Source of the DNA: Chloroflexota bacterium | GTDB lineage: Bacteria > Chloroflexota > UBA11872 > VXOZ01 | Length of the DNA stretch: 64,000 bases | Direction: 5' to 3' | NCBI GenBank assembly: GCA_028874195.1 | Contig: JAPPLM010000042.1 | Coordinates: 1 to 64,000, forward strand | Part shown: in pieces, positions 54,720 to 63,907 of the stretch | How positions within the stretch are numbered: the first letter of the stretch is position 1 | How the letters are laid out: every line of letters begins with the position of its first letter | Notes under the pieces: generated by a model | What the model saw: only the letters and a program-made list of their open reading frames with translations | Told to the model about the DNA's origin: nothing | Databases searched by the model: none | Made by a program: the position numbers and the translations under genes

Positions 54720-55413
54720 GGGGGAGTGGGTTCTCCGCTAGCTCGATCTCTGCTTCGGATAGGTCCTTGGCCGTATCGACCGCACGCCAATACGCCTTCG
54801 TCTTGAAAGCGCTGAGCTTGCCTTCTGCAGCGATACTTGGAAACGTGCTGCGCTCGTGATCGCCCTTGTCCGGCAGAAGTTCCCTGATAGCAGGAGACAA
54901 GGCATAGACGCCTGCGCTTAGCCAATAGGGCAGGAGCGGTTTCTCGTGAAAGGCGGTCACCTTGTGGGCGCTGTCAGAATCGACGATGCCATAGGGACTT
55001 TGCAGTTGCGTGAGTGAAATCGTTGCCAAGTTTTCACTTGCTGTGTGCAAGTCTATTAAGGAGGCGATGTCCATGTCGGTGAGAATGTCGCCATTCGTAG
55101 CGAGGAGAAACGGATCGGAAGAATCCGCGGCCCCAAGCGCAAGTTTCAGGCCGCCTCCCGTGCCGAGCTTCTCCCGCTCGATTGCATACTCGATTTGGAC
55201 GCCCAAGCCCTCACCATTGCCGAAACGGTCCTGGATAACCTCATGCCGGTAGCCGCACGAAATGATGAAACGCGTTACGCCGCTGCTTCTCAGCCAAGCA
55301 ATCTGATACGCCAGGATTGGGACGCCAGCGACCTCAACCATGGTCTTCGGTCGGTCGGCAGTGAACGGGCGCAATCGCTCTCCTAATCCTCCCGCGAGGA
55401 CAATGGCCTGCAT
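54712..55413 (-). CDS. Sugar-1-phosphate nucleotidyltransferase
   Basis: 233 residues with the NTP-transferase signature AIVLAGGLGERLRPFTADRPKTMVEVAGVPILAYQ, GTGGGLKLALG, LATNGDILTDMD and EKPLLPYWLSAGVYAL. It makes an NDP-sugar (UDP, dTDP or GDP not decided) for surface glycans. Operon with the methyltransferase at 53982-54719. Confidence 0.88.
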   Translation of the reverse strand: MQAIVLAGGLGERLRPFTADRPKTMVEVAGVPILAYQIAWLRSSGVTRFIISCGYRHEVIQDRFGNGEGLGVQIEYAIEREKLGTGGGLKLALGAADSSDPFLLATNGDILTDMDIASLIDLHTASENLATISLTQLQSPYGIVDSDSAHKVTAFHEKPLLPYWLSAGVYALSPAIRELLPDKGDHERSTFPSIAAEGKLSAFKTKAYWRAVDTAKDLSEAEIELAENPLPHV

Positions 55414-55854
55414 ATGCTCTGTTTACGCTCCTTATATCGTGACGTAGTGGGCGTGTGCACTCCCAGACATGGTGCTTTTGGCCAACCGTGGGGTAGATAT
55501 TTCTTACCGAGGCTTCCACAGAAACTTCGGTTTGCAATTAGCCACGATGAGAACTGGTTGCCTTCAGCGCCGTGTATAGAGAGGCTGTGACGCAACCGGC
55601 GTAGATTGAGAGCCAACCGGTTGCGAATGATCCGGCTTGCGTGATATTCGGTTTCAATTGTATAGAGGATGGGTGCGCCAGGCAAAACGGCGCTTTGCAC
55701 GCAAGGTATCGCAGCTCTCGCCGCGCGGAAATACGATCCAATTGCCACGGTATCGTGCGCTTCCGGTAGTAAATAGCCGCATAGATACGGCGCCGCGTTC
55801 TTTGGCAATGCCGCGGCGACGGCAGTTCCCAAGAGAATCCGCCGTGGCATGTGC
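55414..55854. other. Gene-free interval
   Basis: About 440 bp with several overlapping frames in both directions (the longest reads from 55949 to 55383) that have no domain or ribosome site; none is credible. No terminator or tRNA was recognised. Confidence 0.5.
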
Positions 55855-56313
55855 CTAAGATCTGAACATAGAAGTGCGAATCGAAAAGCCGGTGAACATC
55901 CCCGGACGCGTGACGTGTACGGTGATCTGGCGCAGGTCGCGGTCGGCATACTCTACGTCAGCCGTGATGATGTATTCATAGGACGGCTGCGCAATGAAGG
56001 CATCGAGCCACAGGGGTTCGTGGGCGCGAATCCGCACCCTGGTCACTGTATAGCGTCGTATGGGGTAGTAGCGGATACGCTCGGGTAGAGAGCCATCGGT
56101 TTCGACGATCTCGATGTCTTGCTTGGGCAGTCCTTCAGCCCGCGCGAGAATATCATCCATGATCTCCTGGGGTCTCTTGGTCACAATAGCGGTGTTGCGT
56201 TCGTCGATGCGGGGGTCGTAGACGTGGTTGCGCGGTGCCGTTATGGTCATGAGACCAAGGCCAAGTAAACCGGAAAAGGCGATGACAAAGACCCATGTGA
56301 GTTTTCTTTGCAT
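55855..56313 (-). CDS. Small membrane-anchored protein, unknown
   Basis: 152 residues. A hydrophobic N-terminal helix (LTWVFVIAFSGLLGLGLMTI) anchors or exports it; the remainder is a beta-rich domain (RYTVTRVRIRAHEPLWLDAFIAQPSYEYIITADVEYADR). No family is recognised. Monocistronic, flanked by gene-free stretches. Confidence 0.5.
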   Translation of the reverse strand: MQRKLTWVFVIAFSGLLGLGLMTITAPRNHVYDPRIDERNTAIVTKRPQEIMDDILARAEGLPKQDIEIVETDGSLPERIRYYPIRRYTVTRVRIRAHEPLWLDAFIAQPSYEYIITADVEYADRDLRQITVHVTRPGMFTGFSIRTSMFRS

Positions 56314-56697
56314 GGCATTGCCCTTTAGCCGTCAAGCACTGAATTCGCGTGGCTCTTCTGTCTTGGTTGCGGTACTACTCGCTAAGGCCCCGCCGGGGAG
56401 TCAATGGCGAACCGCATAGTCTCAGTATATAATGCGAAATAGGAATAGCAATCGCCCTTATTGCGGGAAGAATGTGGGTGACGAAGGGTAAGCGCAGTTG
56501 TGTGCGCAGGCATTGCCGCCTTGTGTCCATACAGAAAGGTTCCTGGGAGCAGGGACCAGCGATTTGGTTAGGGCGTAGCGACCGCAGCGATGAGCAAGCG
56601 CAATCCCCGGACGCGCACAAGCGCTTTCTGGCGGTTAACTGCTAGGGTTCTTGGTCGCGTTGTGAACAATAGAAGATAACGAGAGACAGGAGAGCAC
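56314..56697. other. Gene-free interval before isocitrate dehydrogenase
   Basis: 384 bp with a T/A-rich part around 56420-56450 (TCAGTATATAATGCG; TATAAT at about 56427-56432) that could be a -10 element but lacks a clear -35. A ribosome site AGGAG at its right end serves the dehydrogenase gene. Confidence 0.4.
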
Positions 56698-57780
56698 TTG
56701 GTGGGATATACAATCACGCTTATCCCGGGCGACGGCGTCGGTCCTGAGATCACGGAGGCAACCTGCCGTGTGATTGAGGCCTTGGACGTTGGTATAACGT
56801 GGGACGTCCAAGAGGCGGGTCTACACGTCTTTGAAGAAACGGGAGAACTGCTGCCGCAGTCCGTGATCGATTCGCTGCGCCACAACAAAGTGGGCATCAA
56901 AGGGCCGATTACGACACCGGTGGGTACCGGGTTTCGCAGCCTCAACGTCACACTGCGCAAAGAGCTGAAGTGCTACGCCAACTTGCGGCCCTGTAAGAGT
57001 TACGAAGGCGTGCAGTCGCGCTTTGATGCTATTGATATTGTGGTCGTGCGAGAGAACCTCGAAGACTTGTACGCCGGTATAGAGTTCGAGGAAGGCGCCG
57101 GGAATGCATTGGAACTTATCCACTTTATCCGTGCCAACCACGGCAGCCATATCCCGTTGGACGCGGGCATTACCATCAAACCGATCACGGTGGAGGGCTC
57201 CCGCCGCATTGTGAAATTCGCCTTCGAGTATGCGCGGGCGAATGGACGCAAGACCGTTACGGCTATTCACAAAGCGAATATCCAGAAGCACTCAGACGGC
57301 CTCTTCCTGCGGGTGGCCCGCGAGGTGGCGGAAGACTATCCCGATATCGAGTTTTGGGACATGATCGTGGATGCGACGTGTATGCAGCTTGTGCGCAGGC
57401 CGGAGCAATTCGACGTTATGGTCATGCCGAACCTGTACGGCGACATTCTCTCCGACCTCTGCGCCGGGCTGGTTGGCGGCCTGGGCGTTGCTCCCGGCGC
57501 GAACATCGGCGACCAGATGGCGCTCTTCGAGCCGATTCACGGCAGCGCGCCGAAATATACGGGCCAAAACAAAGTCAATCCAATGGCGCAGATGTTCTCC
57601 GCGGTGATGATGCTGCGCCACATCGGCGAACGCGAGGCTGCCGAACGAATGGAGACAGCGCTCGCGGACGTCATCGCTGAGGGCAAGCACGTCACCTACG
57701 ACATGAAGCCCGACCGCAATGATCCGACCGCGGCGAGCACGTCGGGAGTGGCAGACGCCATCATCGAGCGTTTGGGCTAA
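56698..57780 (+). CDS. NAD-type isocitrate/isopropylmalate-family dehydrogenase
   Basis: 360 residues; [36 protein letters not shown] (isocitrate/homoisocitrate-type Ser and Arg positions), [46 protein letters not shown] and the IDH-type [17 protein letters not shown]. It resembles NAD-dependent isocitrate dehydrogenase of the bacterial short type; homoisocitrate or isopropylmalate use cannot be excluded. The start is TTG 56698 or GTG 56701, both behind AGGAG. Confidence 0.88.
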   Translation: MVGYTITLIPGDGVGPEITEATCRVIEALDVGITWDVQEAGLHVFEETGELLPQSVIDSLRHNKVGIKGPITTPVGTGFRSLNVTLRKELKCYANLRPCKSYEGVQSRFDAIDIVVVRENLEDLYAGIEFEEGAGNALELIHFIRANHGSHIPLDAGITIKPITVEGSRRIVKFAFEYARANGRKTVTAIHKANIQKHSDGLFLRVAREVAEDYPDIEFWDMIVDATCMQLVRRPEQFDVMVMPNLYGDILSDLCAGLVGGLGVAPGANIGDQMALFEPIHGSAPKYTGQNKVNPMAQMFSAVMMLRHIGEREAAERMETALADVIAEGKHVTYDMKPDRNDPTAASTSGVADAIIERLG

Positions 57781-58002
57781 CCCAAATGCGCCGCGCCACC
57801 GTAGCGACCTAGTTCCATAGTTGACTGTGCCTAGGCTAGTCCAAATGGGATGGTGCGCGCGCACCGCCTCAGAGTGGGTGAGGCGGTCGCCGTGAGCACG
57901 TGGAATTTTGGTGACGCGCGCAAAGGCCAGTAACCTAGTTATACAAGGGAAGCGACGCGCCCTCTTGGGCTTGAGGCTGCCCTGGGCAAGGAGTGTCACA
58001 GC

Positions 58003-58344
58003 ATGGACAATGGCATGAAGCTCGTCGTGGCGATTGTCCAGGACGAGGACGCGGGAAATCTCGTAGATAGCTTAGTGCAAGCCGGCTTTGGCGCCACGCG
58101 CATCAATACGGCCGGCGGTTTCCTGCGGCATGGCAATGCGACGGTGCTCGTTGGCGTGGAGGAAGAGCGGGTCAGTGAAGTACTGGTCGTCGTTCGGCAA
58201 AACTGCACGACCCGCATGCAGTACATCAATCCTATGCCGCCGGCCATGGAACCCGGTGAGTTCTATATGCCGTACCCGGTCGAAGTCCAGGTTGGCGGCG
58301 CCGTGATCTTCGTTCTGGATGTTGAGCGGTTCGAGCGATTCTAG
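58003..58344 (+). CDS. PstA/DarA-type cyclic-di-AMP receptor
   Basis: 113 residues, PII-like fold: MKLVVAIVQDEDAGNLVDSLVQAGFGATRINTAGGFLRHGNATVLVGVEEERVSEVL, matching DUF970 (PstA/DarA). These trimeric proteins bind c-di-AMP. AAGGAG lies 9 nt upstream of the ATG. No diadenylate cyclase gene is in the window, and the neighbour relation to murT is not conserved to my knowledge. Confidence 0.85.
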   Translation: MDNGMKLVVAIVQDEDAGNLVDSLVQAGFGATRINTAGGFLRHGNATVLVGVEEERVSEVLVVVRQNCTTRMQYINPMPPAMEPGEFYMPYPVEVQVGGAVIFVLDVERFERF

Positions 58345-58492
58345 AGTAGAACGAACTTTCCACTTTCCCCTCCGCTAACTCCGTGCTGAAGTATCGACAA
58401 GCGCCGCATCTTCATCTGTTTTGATTTGCGGGGCGGCGCAGTATTAAACGGCAATCACCAGGTGTGCTGCGTGGCGTGCCGGATGGACATCT

Positions 58493-59941
58493 ATGCCAGT
58501 TTCTGCAGGCAATGGGACAAGAGGGGTGGATGACCAAAGAATCCCTTTCTCCCGCTTGCGGCGCATTGTTGCGATACTGCTAGCCAAGATCGCGGGCGCT
58601 ATTTCACGCCGCTTGCAGTGGGGCGGGGGCACGGCGCTCCCCGGGCTGGTGGCGGAGCACCTTTCGCCGGACCTGCTTGGCTTTCTATTGAGCCACGTGC
58701 CCGGGGGCGCAATCTTCGTTACCGGCACGAACGGCAAGACGACAACTGCTGCCTTGCTGCGCAACATCCTTGCCGCTGACGGCCGCACCGTCTTGCATAA
58801 CGCCACGGGGTCAAACCTAACGCGCGGCGTCTTGAGCATGCTGCTCGAGCACACGGCTTGGCATGGCAGGCTGTGTGTCACGCCGGACAGTATCGCCGTC
58901 TTGGAACTGGATGAGGCGGCAATCGTGCAAGCGCTCCGGCAGCACCAACCGTCTAGCATCGTTGTGACGAACCTGTTCCGAGACCAACTCGACCGCTACG
59001 GCGAGGTGCAGACGATTGCCGCGGCCCTGCGCTCCGCGTTCGCGCAATTGGACGCCACCACCGCATTGCTTTTGAATGGCGATGATCCACTCGTTGCCAG
59101 TCTGGGAGAGTCCTACGGCGGGCCGGTGCGCTACTTTGGGCTAGATGATCCGGACCTGGCACGCGACGACATAGAGTTGGCGGCTGATTCGCACTACTGC
59201 CCGCATGAGGCGACCCCATTGCAGTATGCCACTGCTTACTATGGGCACCTTGGGGAGTATGTGTGCCCCACGTGCGGCTGGCAGCGACCGGAGCGCGACG
59301 TGCGCGTGACGCAGGTTGCGCTGCAAGGCTTTGCCGGCGTGAGCCTCACCGTCACTTTTCCCCAGGAAGAGCTTCACGCTCGCTTGCGCGTACCGGGCCT
59401 TTACAACGTGTACAATGCGCTCGCTGCGACCACGGCGGCTTGGCACCTCGATACAGCAGCAGAGGCAATGTCCGAAGGACTCAATGCCACAGTTCCCGCC
59501 TTTGGCCGCGCAGAGCGTATCGAGTTTGGCGATCGCAAAGCCTGGCTGCTGCTCATAAAAAATCCGGTCGGCGCAAACCAGGTCTTGCGGCTGCTCGCGG
59601 CTGAAGACGGCCCTTTGAGTATCCTCGCGATTCTCCAGGATCGAGCGGCGGATGGGCATGATGTTTCGTGGATATGGGACGTTGATTTTGAGTGCCTCGC
59701 CAGTGCTGCGGTCACGACCGGCGGCCGTCGCGCGGAGGACATGGCGGTGCGCTTGAAGTACGCCGGGCTGCAAGACGTGACTGTCATCCGTGACATTGCG
59801 AACGCGTTCGACCGTGCGGTTGAGGCTATGCCGGCAAACAGAACACTCTTCATTCTTGCCACGTACACCGGTATGCTGGAAATGCGCCGGGTCTGGGCGG
59901 AGCGGGGACTTGTCCGTCAGTTCTGGGAGGGAGAAGAATGA
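58493..59941 (+). CDS. murT: Lipid II isoglutaminyl synthase subunit MurT
   Basis: Amidates the alpha-carboxyl of glutamate in lipid II, with GatD as glutaminase. The 482-residue Mur-ligase-type protein has the ATP site GTNGKTTT (78-85), NLFRDQLDRYGE (161-171) and LLKNPVGANQ-like LLIKNPVGANQVL. The zinc-ribbon insert is C236-P-H238 ... C258-P-T-C261: the second Cys of the usual CxxC is replaced by His. GatD starts inside the stop codon (ATGA). Confidence 0.93.
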   Translation: MPVSAGNGTRGVDDQRIPFSRLRRIVAILLAKIAGAISRRLQWGGGTALPGLVAEHLSPDLLGFLLSHVPGGAIFVTGTNGKTTTAALLRNILAADGRTVLHNATGSNLTRGVLSMLLEHTAWHGRLCVTPDSIAVLELDEAAIVQALRQHQPSSIVVTNLFRDQLDRYGEVQTIAAALRSAFAQLDATTALLLNGDDPLVASLGESYGGPVRYFGLDDPDLARDDIELAADSHYCPHEATPLQYATAYYGHLGEYVCPTCGWQRPERDVRVTQVALQGFAGVSLTVTFPQEELHARLRVPGLYNVYNALAATTAAWHLDTAAEAMSEGLNATVPAFGRAERIEFGDRKAWLLLIKNPVGANQVLRLLAAEDGPLSILAILQDRAADGHDVSWIWDVDFECLASAAVTTGGRRAEDMAVRLKYAGLQDVTVIRDIANAFDRAVEAMPANRTLFILATYTGMLEMRRVWAERGLVRQFWEGEE

Positions 59942-60666
59942 AGCTCGTCATTGGGCATCTCTACCCGCGCCTCATGAATATGTACGCCGATCGCGGCAAC
60001 GTGATCTGTCTGGAGCAGCGCTGCCGCTGGCGCGGCATCGATGTAGAGGTACGGAGCCTTGGTCCAGGGCCGCTGCACAATGCCGCCGAGCTCGACTTGC
60101 TGCTGGTGGGTGGCGGGCAAGATCGAGAGCAGTACTTGGCCTCACACGACTTGGTGGAGACGAAAGGATCGGTGTTGCGAGATGCCATGCGCGACGGGCT
60201 GGTTGCGCTGGCGGTGTGCGGTGGATACCAACTCTTTGGCGAATACTATCGCGATCACACCGGCGCCGAACTGCGCGGCATCGCGGTGTTGCCGGCCCAT
60301 ACCATGCACCCCGGTGAAGGCAGCCAACGCTGCATTGGCAACATTGTCACGACGTGGCATGGGATCAAATTGGTTGGATTCGAGAACCACGGCGGACGAA
60401 CCTATCTGCACGAGCCGTCAGCCGCGCTCGCAACCGTTGAAAGCGGATTTGGGAATAACGGTGAAGATCGCACGGAAGGCGCGCAGTGGCAGAACGTCTA
60501 TGGCACCTATCTCCACGGTTCACTGCTGCCGAAGAATCCGGCCTTCGCCGATTATCTGATCGTGCAGGCCCTGCAACGGCGTCATGGTGTCGCGTCGCTG
60601 CCTCCGCTTGATGACGCTGTAGAGGCAAGCGCACACGAACGAGCGCTAAAGATCGCTGGAAGATGA
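59938..60666 (+). CDS. gatD: Lipid II isoglutaminyl synthase glutaminase subunit GatD
   Basis: Class I glutamine amidotransferase-like protein (242 residues) supplying ammonia to MurT. The nucleophile Cys94 sits in AVCGGYQLFG, and the catalytic His193 in YGTYLHGSLLPKN. GNVICLEQRCRWRG and HTMHPGEG are typical. The 4-bp overlap with murT indicates translational coupling. Confidence 0.95.
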   Translation: MKLVIGHLYPRLMNMYADRGNVICLEQRCRWRGIDVEVRSLGPGPLHNAAELDLLLVGGGQDREQYLASHDLVETKGSVLRDAMRDGLVALAVCGGYQLFGEYYRDHTGAELRGIAVLPAHTMHPGEGSQRCIGNIVTTWHGIKLVGFENHGGRTYLHEPSAALATVESGFGNNGEDRTEGAQWQNVYGTYLHGSLLPKNPAFADYLIVQALQRRHGVASLPPLDDAVEASAHERALKIAGR

Positions 60667-60846
60667 CCGTTGCTCCTATAGGCTTGTAGTGGGGGAGGGC
60701 ATGCCCCCCTGTTGAAGAAGCTAACCGGCGGGAGGCAGCGATGTGCCGCTCGGAGAGTGCCCATACAGCGGGTACGAGTTCACGCAATGAGATCAAGGTA
60801 ATGCGGTGGACGAAAACGCGGTGGGGCGATACTTCTCAGGCGGAAG
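60667..60846. repeat. GC-rich palindromic intergenic segment
   Basis: GGGCATGCCC (60697-60706) lies within a G-run/C-run hairpin between gatD and the convergent Fur-family gene. There is no T-run, so a terminator is not proven. Confidence 0.35.
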
Positions 60847-61299
60847 CTAGCTCGTAGCGGGGGCCTCGCAGTTCGAACAGAGTCCGCCAACTTCAAGTTC
60901 GACGTTTCTGATGGTGAACCGGTGCTCGTCTTGGAGCGTTTCCTTGAGACGGTCGATATGCGGGCTGCTAAACTCGATGACTTCCTCACACGATACACAG
61001 ACGAGATGGTGATGTTCCTCGTCACCGGCGGCTTTGAAGTGACGGTGGTCTTGCTGTAGATTCGCTGCTTCCACGAGCCCCTGCTCTCGCAGGAGATCGA
61101 GCGTGCGGTAGACCGTGGAAAGACTGACGCGGTGGCCGCGCTGCCGGGCGATCTGAAAGACCTCATCCGCGCCCAAGTGTCCGGGCTGCTCGCGGATGAT
61201 CTTCAAGATAGCCTCGCGCTGTCGCGTGAAGCGGCGGCCGGATGAGCGGAGCAGCCGCTTGGCATTGGAGGTTGCGAGTTGTGATCTAGATGCTGCCAA
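60847..61299 (-). CDS. Fur/Zur/PerR-family metal regulator
   Basis: 150 residues. Winged-helix domain (RFTRQREAILKIIREQPGHLGADEVFQIARQRGHRVSLSTVYRTLDLL) and dimer domain with structural zinc Cys101, Cys104, Cys141, Cys144 and His96-98. Whether it senses Fe, Zn or peroxide is not decidable from these motifs. A palindrome at 61391-61402 lies 92 bp upstream. Confidence 0.92.
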   Translation of the reverse strand: MAASRSQLATSNAKRLLRSSGRRFTRQREAILKIIREQPGHLGADEVFQIARQRGHRVSLSTVYRTLDLLREQGLVEAANLQQDHRHFKAAGDEEHHHLVCVSCEEVIEFSSPHIDRLKETLQDEHRFTIRNVELEVGGLCSNCEAPATS

Positions 61300-61390
61300 T
61301 GTCTTTCCCTCTTGAAGCAGGCACTTCCAGGGAGGGCCAGTCTCACAAAGTCCCTATGAGACCTAATTCCTACCTCGCAGGTGGCAATTC

Positions 61391-61402
61391 TATGATATCA
61401 TA
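61391..61402. promoter_or_regulatory. AT-rich palindrome, possible Fur-family operator
   Basis: TATGATATCATA is a perfect 12-bp palindrome 92 bp upstream of the Fur-family gene and ~190 bp from the AAC(3)-like gene's 3' end. Fur boxes are AT-rich palindromes with GATAAT-like arms; this matches only loosely. Confidence 0.3.
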
Positions 61403-61595
61403 TTCGCTGATGCGGATTTGCCGCTTCGCGAGGCCTGCCAGACCGCGCATGGCTGCTCTCTTGCCAATGAGTGCCGGTTTTCTTAACGAGCAGTTCCCTT
61501 CGCCTCAAACTGGACTTTGCCGTGTGCAGATTCCCATTCACACGCAATTTGCTGGTCAGGTGTGTTGGCGTAGCATCCCATACTGTGCCAGGGAA

Positions 61596-62381
61596 TCACC
61601 CGAGCAGGAAGAGCGGATCTTTCTCGAGGATACTGACGCCTATTTCCAGGAAGGGCTGCGCCTCAATGAGGCGCAGTGTGGCATTGCCGATTTGTCCAAC
61701 CTGCATGATGCCATGCTCCAGGCAGACGGCATCCATCTTCTCAAAAGCACGGGGATGGTTGGGCAAATGAGCCCGCGTAGGAACCGTCACAATGCGCCCT
61801 TCCAGGTCTACCACCATGGGGTAGAAGACTTCCTGGCTCAAGATCGGGGCGCCGCCGGCCTCTTCGATGGTATGAATGGTCGTGTTGCTATTCTGGCCGA
61901 TGCCTATCAACAAGACCTTGCCGCCCCCGATGCAATTCCGGTGCCACGGCGTGCCGGGGCCGGTGGGATAGACGGCGGTTTCGGCACCTGCCAGCAGCCA
62001 GTCGCGCTGCCCGCCGATCGCGTGCAACGTGTGGCACGCCGAAAGTGAGGGTCGGGCCTCCGGCCTTACCCGCAGCGCATTCGTGATAGCGCCGAGCTTG
62101 GAGGGAGTCACGCGCAGGTCGAGGATGGGATTGTGCTTGATGTAGTGAAAGTGCGACCCTCCCTTCCAGATCACCGGGCTCGTTGGAACTGCTACCGTCC
62201 CCTCAGGGCCCACCGCGGCGAGCAGCGCGTCCACTACGGTATCGGCGCCGCCCTCGACGTAGCCAAAGCGAGATAAAGATGAGTGCACGATAACTGTGTC
62301 GCCGTCCGTAAGTCCAAGACTACGCAAGCCGTCGAGCAGCATCGTGTACGTTACATGTGGGCGGGCTTCTTCAGTGGACAT
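61596..62381 (-). CDS. Aminoglycoside 3-N-acetyltransferase-like protein
   Basis: 261 residues of the AAC(3) family: VTYTMLLDGLRSLGLTDGDTVIVHSSLSRFGYVEGGADTVVDALLAAVG, GTVAVPTSPVI, and HRNCIGGGKVLLIGIGQNSNTTIHTIEEA. Many environmental members do not confer drug resistance; the natural acceptor may be another amine. Single gene. Confidence 0.88.
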   Translation of the reverse strand: MSTEEARPHVTYTMLLDGLRSLGLTDGDTVIVHSSLSRFGYVEGGADTVVDALLAAVGPEGTVAVPTSPVIWKGGSHFHYIKHNPILDLRVTPSKLGAITNALRVRPEARPSLSACHTLHAIGGQRDWLLAGAETAVYPTGPGTPWHRNCIGGGKVLLIGIGQNSNTTIHTIEEAGGAPILSQEVFYPMVVDLEGRIVTVPTRAHLPNHPRAFEKMDAVCLEHGIMQVGQIGNATLRLIEAQPFLEIGVSILEKDPLFLLG

Positions 62382-62596
62382 AAATGCTCTCCGTTGTCCT
62401 TGGGTAAGTATCTGTCGTAAATGTACTGGGGAAATGTATGGCTTGCTATCGTATATGCAGAAGTCTAAGCTCGTTCACGCTCCAGAGTCCCACCGCGAGC
62501 GAAGGGCGAAATGGTCTTGCTCGATGAGAAATAGACGGCTTGAAAAAGGAGACGAGGCAGACTCTGCCAACTACCTAGGTTACGCCGGGCCATTGC

Positions 62597-63616
62597 TCAA
62601 AAGGCTATCACCTCTCCCGATTCCATAGAATCGGTAATAGCCAGTCCCACGCGCAGCGCCCGCCTGCCGTCGTCGCCGGAGACGCGGGGCGGTTCGCCGC
62701 GACGAATGCGGCTAGCGAATTCTTGAATGGCCTCAGTGTAGGCGTGTTGGGGTTGAAATTCGTACTCTTGCGTTTCTCCCAGGTTGTTCTTGTGCGTGAA
62801 TTGGGTGGGTTGAATGTTGGTGATTACCCCTTGCGGCCCAATGAGCTCTTCCTCGTGCGTCCGGAATGGCTTGAACTCCGGGCGCATACCACAAGATGCG
62901 GTAATGACACCAATGTCCCCAGAGCCATACTCGATGAGCACGACGCCGGTATCCGGTGCGCTGCCCAGTCGCATGCGCTGATCCGATTTCTTATCTTCCC
63001 ACCTGAACCCACGAGCAGTCACGCGAGCCACATCACTACGAAAGAGCCACGCCCACAGATCGTAGTGGTCTGCAAACAGGTCGAGGAATACTCTCATGTT
63101 AGCTGACTCGCCGCTTGCGGAGGTGCTGCCCAAGGCGGGCATGAGACAATGCACACGGTAAATCACCGGCCGGCCGAGCAACTCCTCATCCATTAGCTCG
63201 CGGATGCGCGTAAAGCTGGGCGAAAACCGGCGTGGGAAACTCATGCCAACTGCCACCCGCTTACGGCGCGCCGTTGTCAAGAGTTCGTCATACTCGCCCA
63301 ATACGTGAGTGGTATTGCGTTCGCAGAAGATGTGTTTGTGATTGCCTACGGCGTCCAGGGCAATGGGTCCGTGCAGCGCGGTAGAGGAACACAGAGAGAT
63401 TATATTGACATCGGGGCGCGCAATAGCCGACTGGTAGCCGGTGCTGGTATTTTCGATACCAAACTCCAGCGCCAAACCGCGAGCGCGGGACTCGTCCAGA
63501 TCGACCACCGCAACCACTTGGGAATCTTCTACCGCTTGCCAGCCAACGATGTGGTGGCGCGCACTGGTACCGGCGCCGATGATGCACGTGCGAACGCGAC
63601 TAACCGGAGCGATCAT
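62597..63616 (-). CDS. Gfo/Idh/MocA-family oxidoreductase with altered EKP motif
   Basis: 339 residues: NAD(P)-binding TCIIGAGTSARHHIVGW and VVAVVDLDESR, and the C-terminal substrate domain. The usual CEKP, whose Lys is important for catalysis, reads CERN (residues 98-101). This suggests a different chemistry or a non-oxidoreductase role. The substrate is unknown. Confidence 0.85.
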   Translation of the reverse strand: MIAPVSRVRTCIIGAGTSARHHIVGWQAVEDSQVVAVVDLDESRARGLALEFGIENTSTGYQSAIARPDVNIISLCSSTALHGPIALDAVGNHKHIFCERNTTHVLGEYDELLTTARRKRVAVGMSFPRRFSPSFTRIRELMDEELLGRPVIYRVHCLMPALGSTSASGESANMRVFLDLFADHYDLWAWLFRSDVARVTARGFRWEDKKSDQRMRLGSAPDTGVVLIEYGSGDIGVITASCGMRPEFKPFRTHEEELIGPQGVITNIQPTQFTHKNNLGETQEYEFQPQHAYTEAIQEFASRIRRGEPPRVSGDDGRRALRVGLAITDSMESGEVIAF

Positions 63617-63813
63617 GGTATTGAATCCTTATTGCGTTCGTGAACTACGCGGAGCGAAGGGGCCTTAACGGGGACTACCACAGGAACAAACTGATACGCA
63701 GAGGGGCCGAAGTCTGGATGCGGGTTCGTATACATAGTGTAGCGCATATCGGCTGTGTACGCGATACTAGAGGCTATCTCACAAATCGTCTCGACATGCG
63801 TTTCGAGCTTCGA

Positions 63814-63907
63814 CCCTTCGACAAGCTCAGGACAGGCAAGAGCTTCGCGCAGCCCTCAACACGAACGGATTTTTCGCTCTTCCGTTCGCCCTGAGCTTGT
63901 CGAAGGG
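63814..63907. repeat. Nested inverted repeat (REP-like)
   Basis: CCCTTCGACAAGCTCAGG (63814-63831) and the exact inverted CCTGAGCTTGTCGAAGGG (63890-63907), 58 bp apart, with an inner CGAACGGA (63862-63869)/TCCGTTCG (63881-63888). The sequence type is widespread in environmental bacterial genomes (recollection). It lies in the 380-bp end stretch of the window, which has no other feature. Confidence 0.7.

Noticed and set aside
55383-55949. 188-codon - frame in the gap before the anchored protein
   Set aside because: Overlaps the anchored-protein and nucleotidyltransferase genes, lacks a domain and has no ribosome site.
61290-62048. 252-codon + frame overlapping the AAC(3)-like gene
   Set aside because: Antisense of a clearly conserved family gene.
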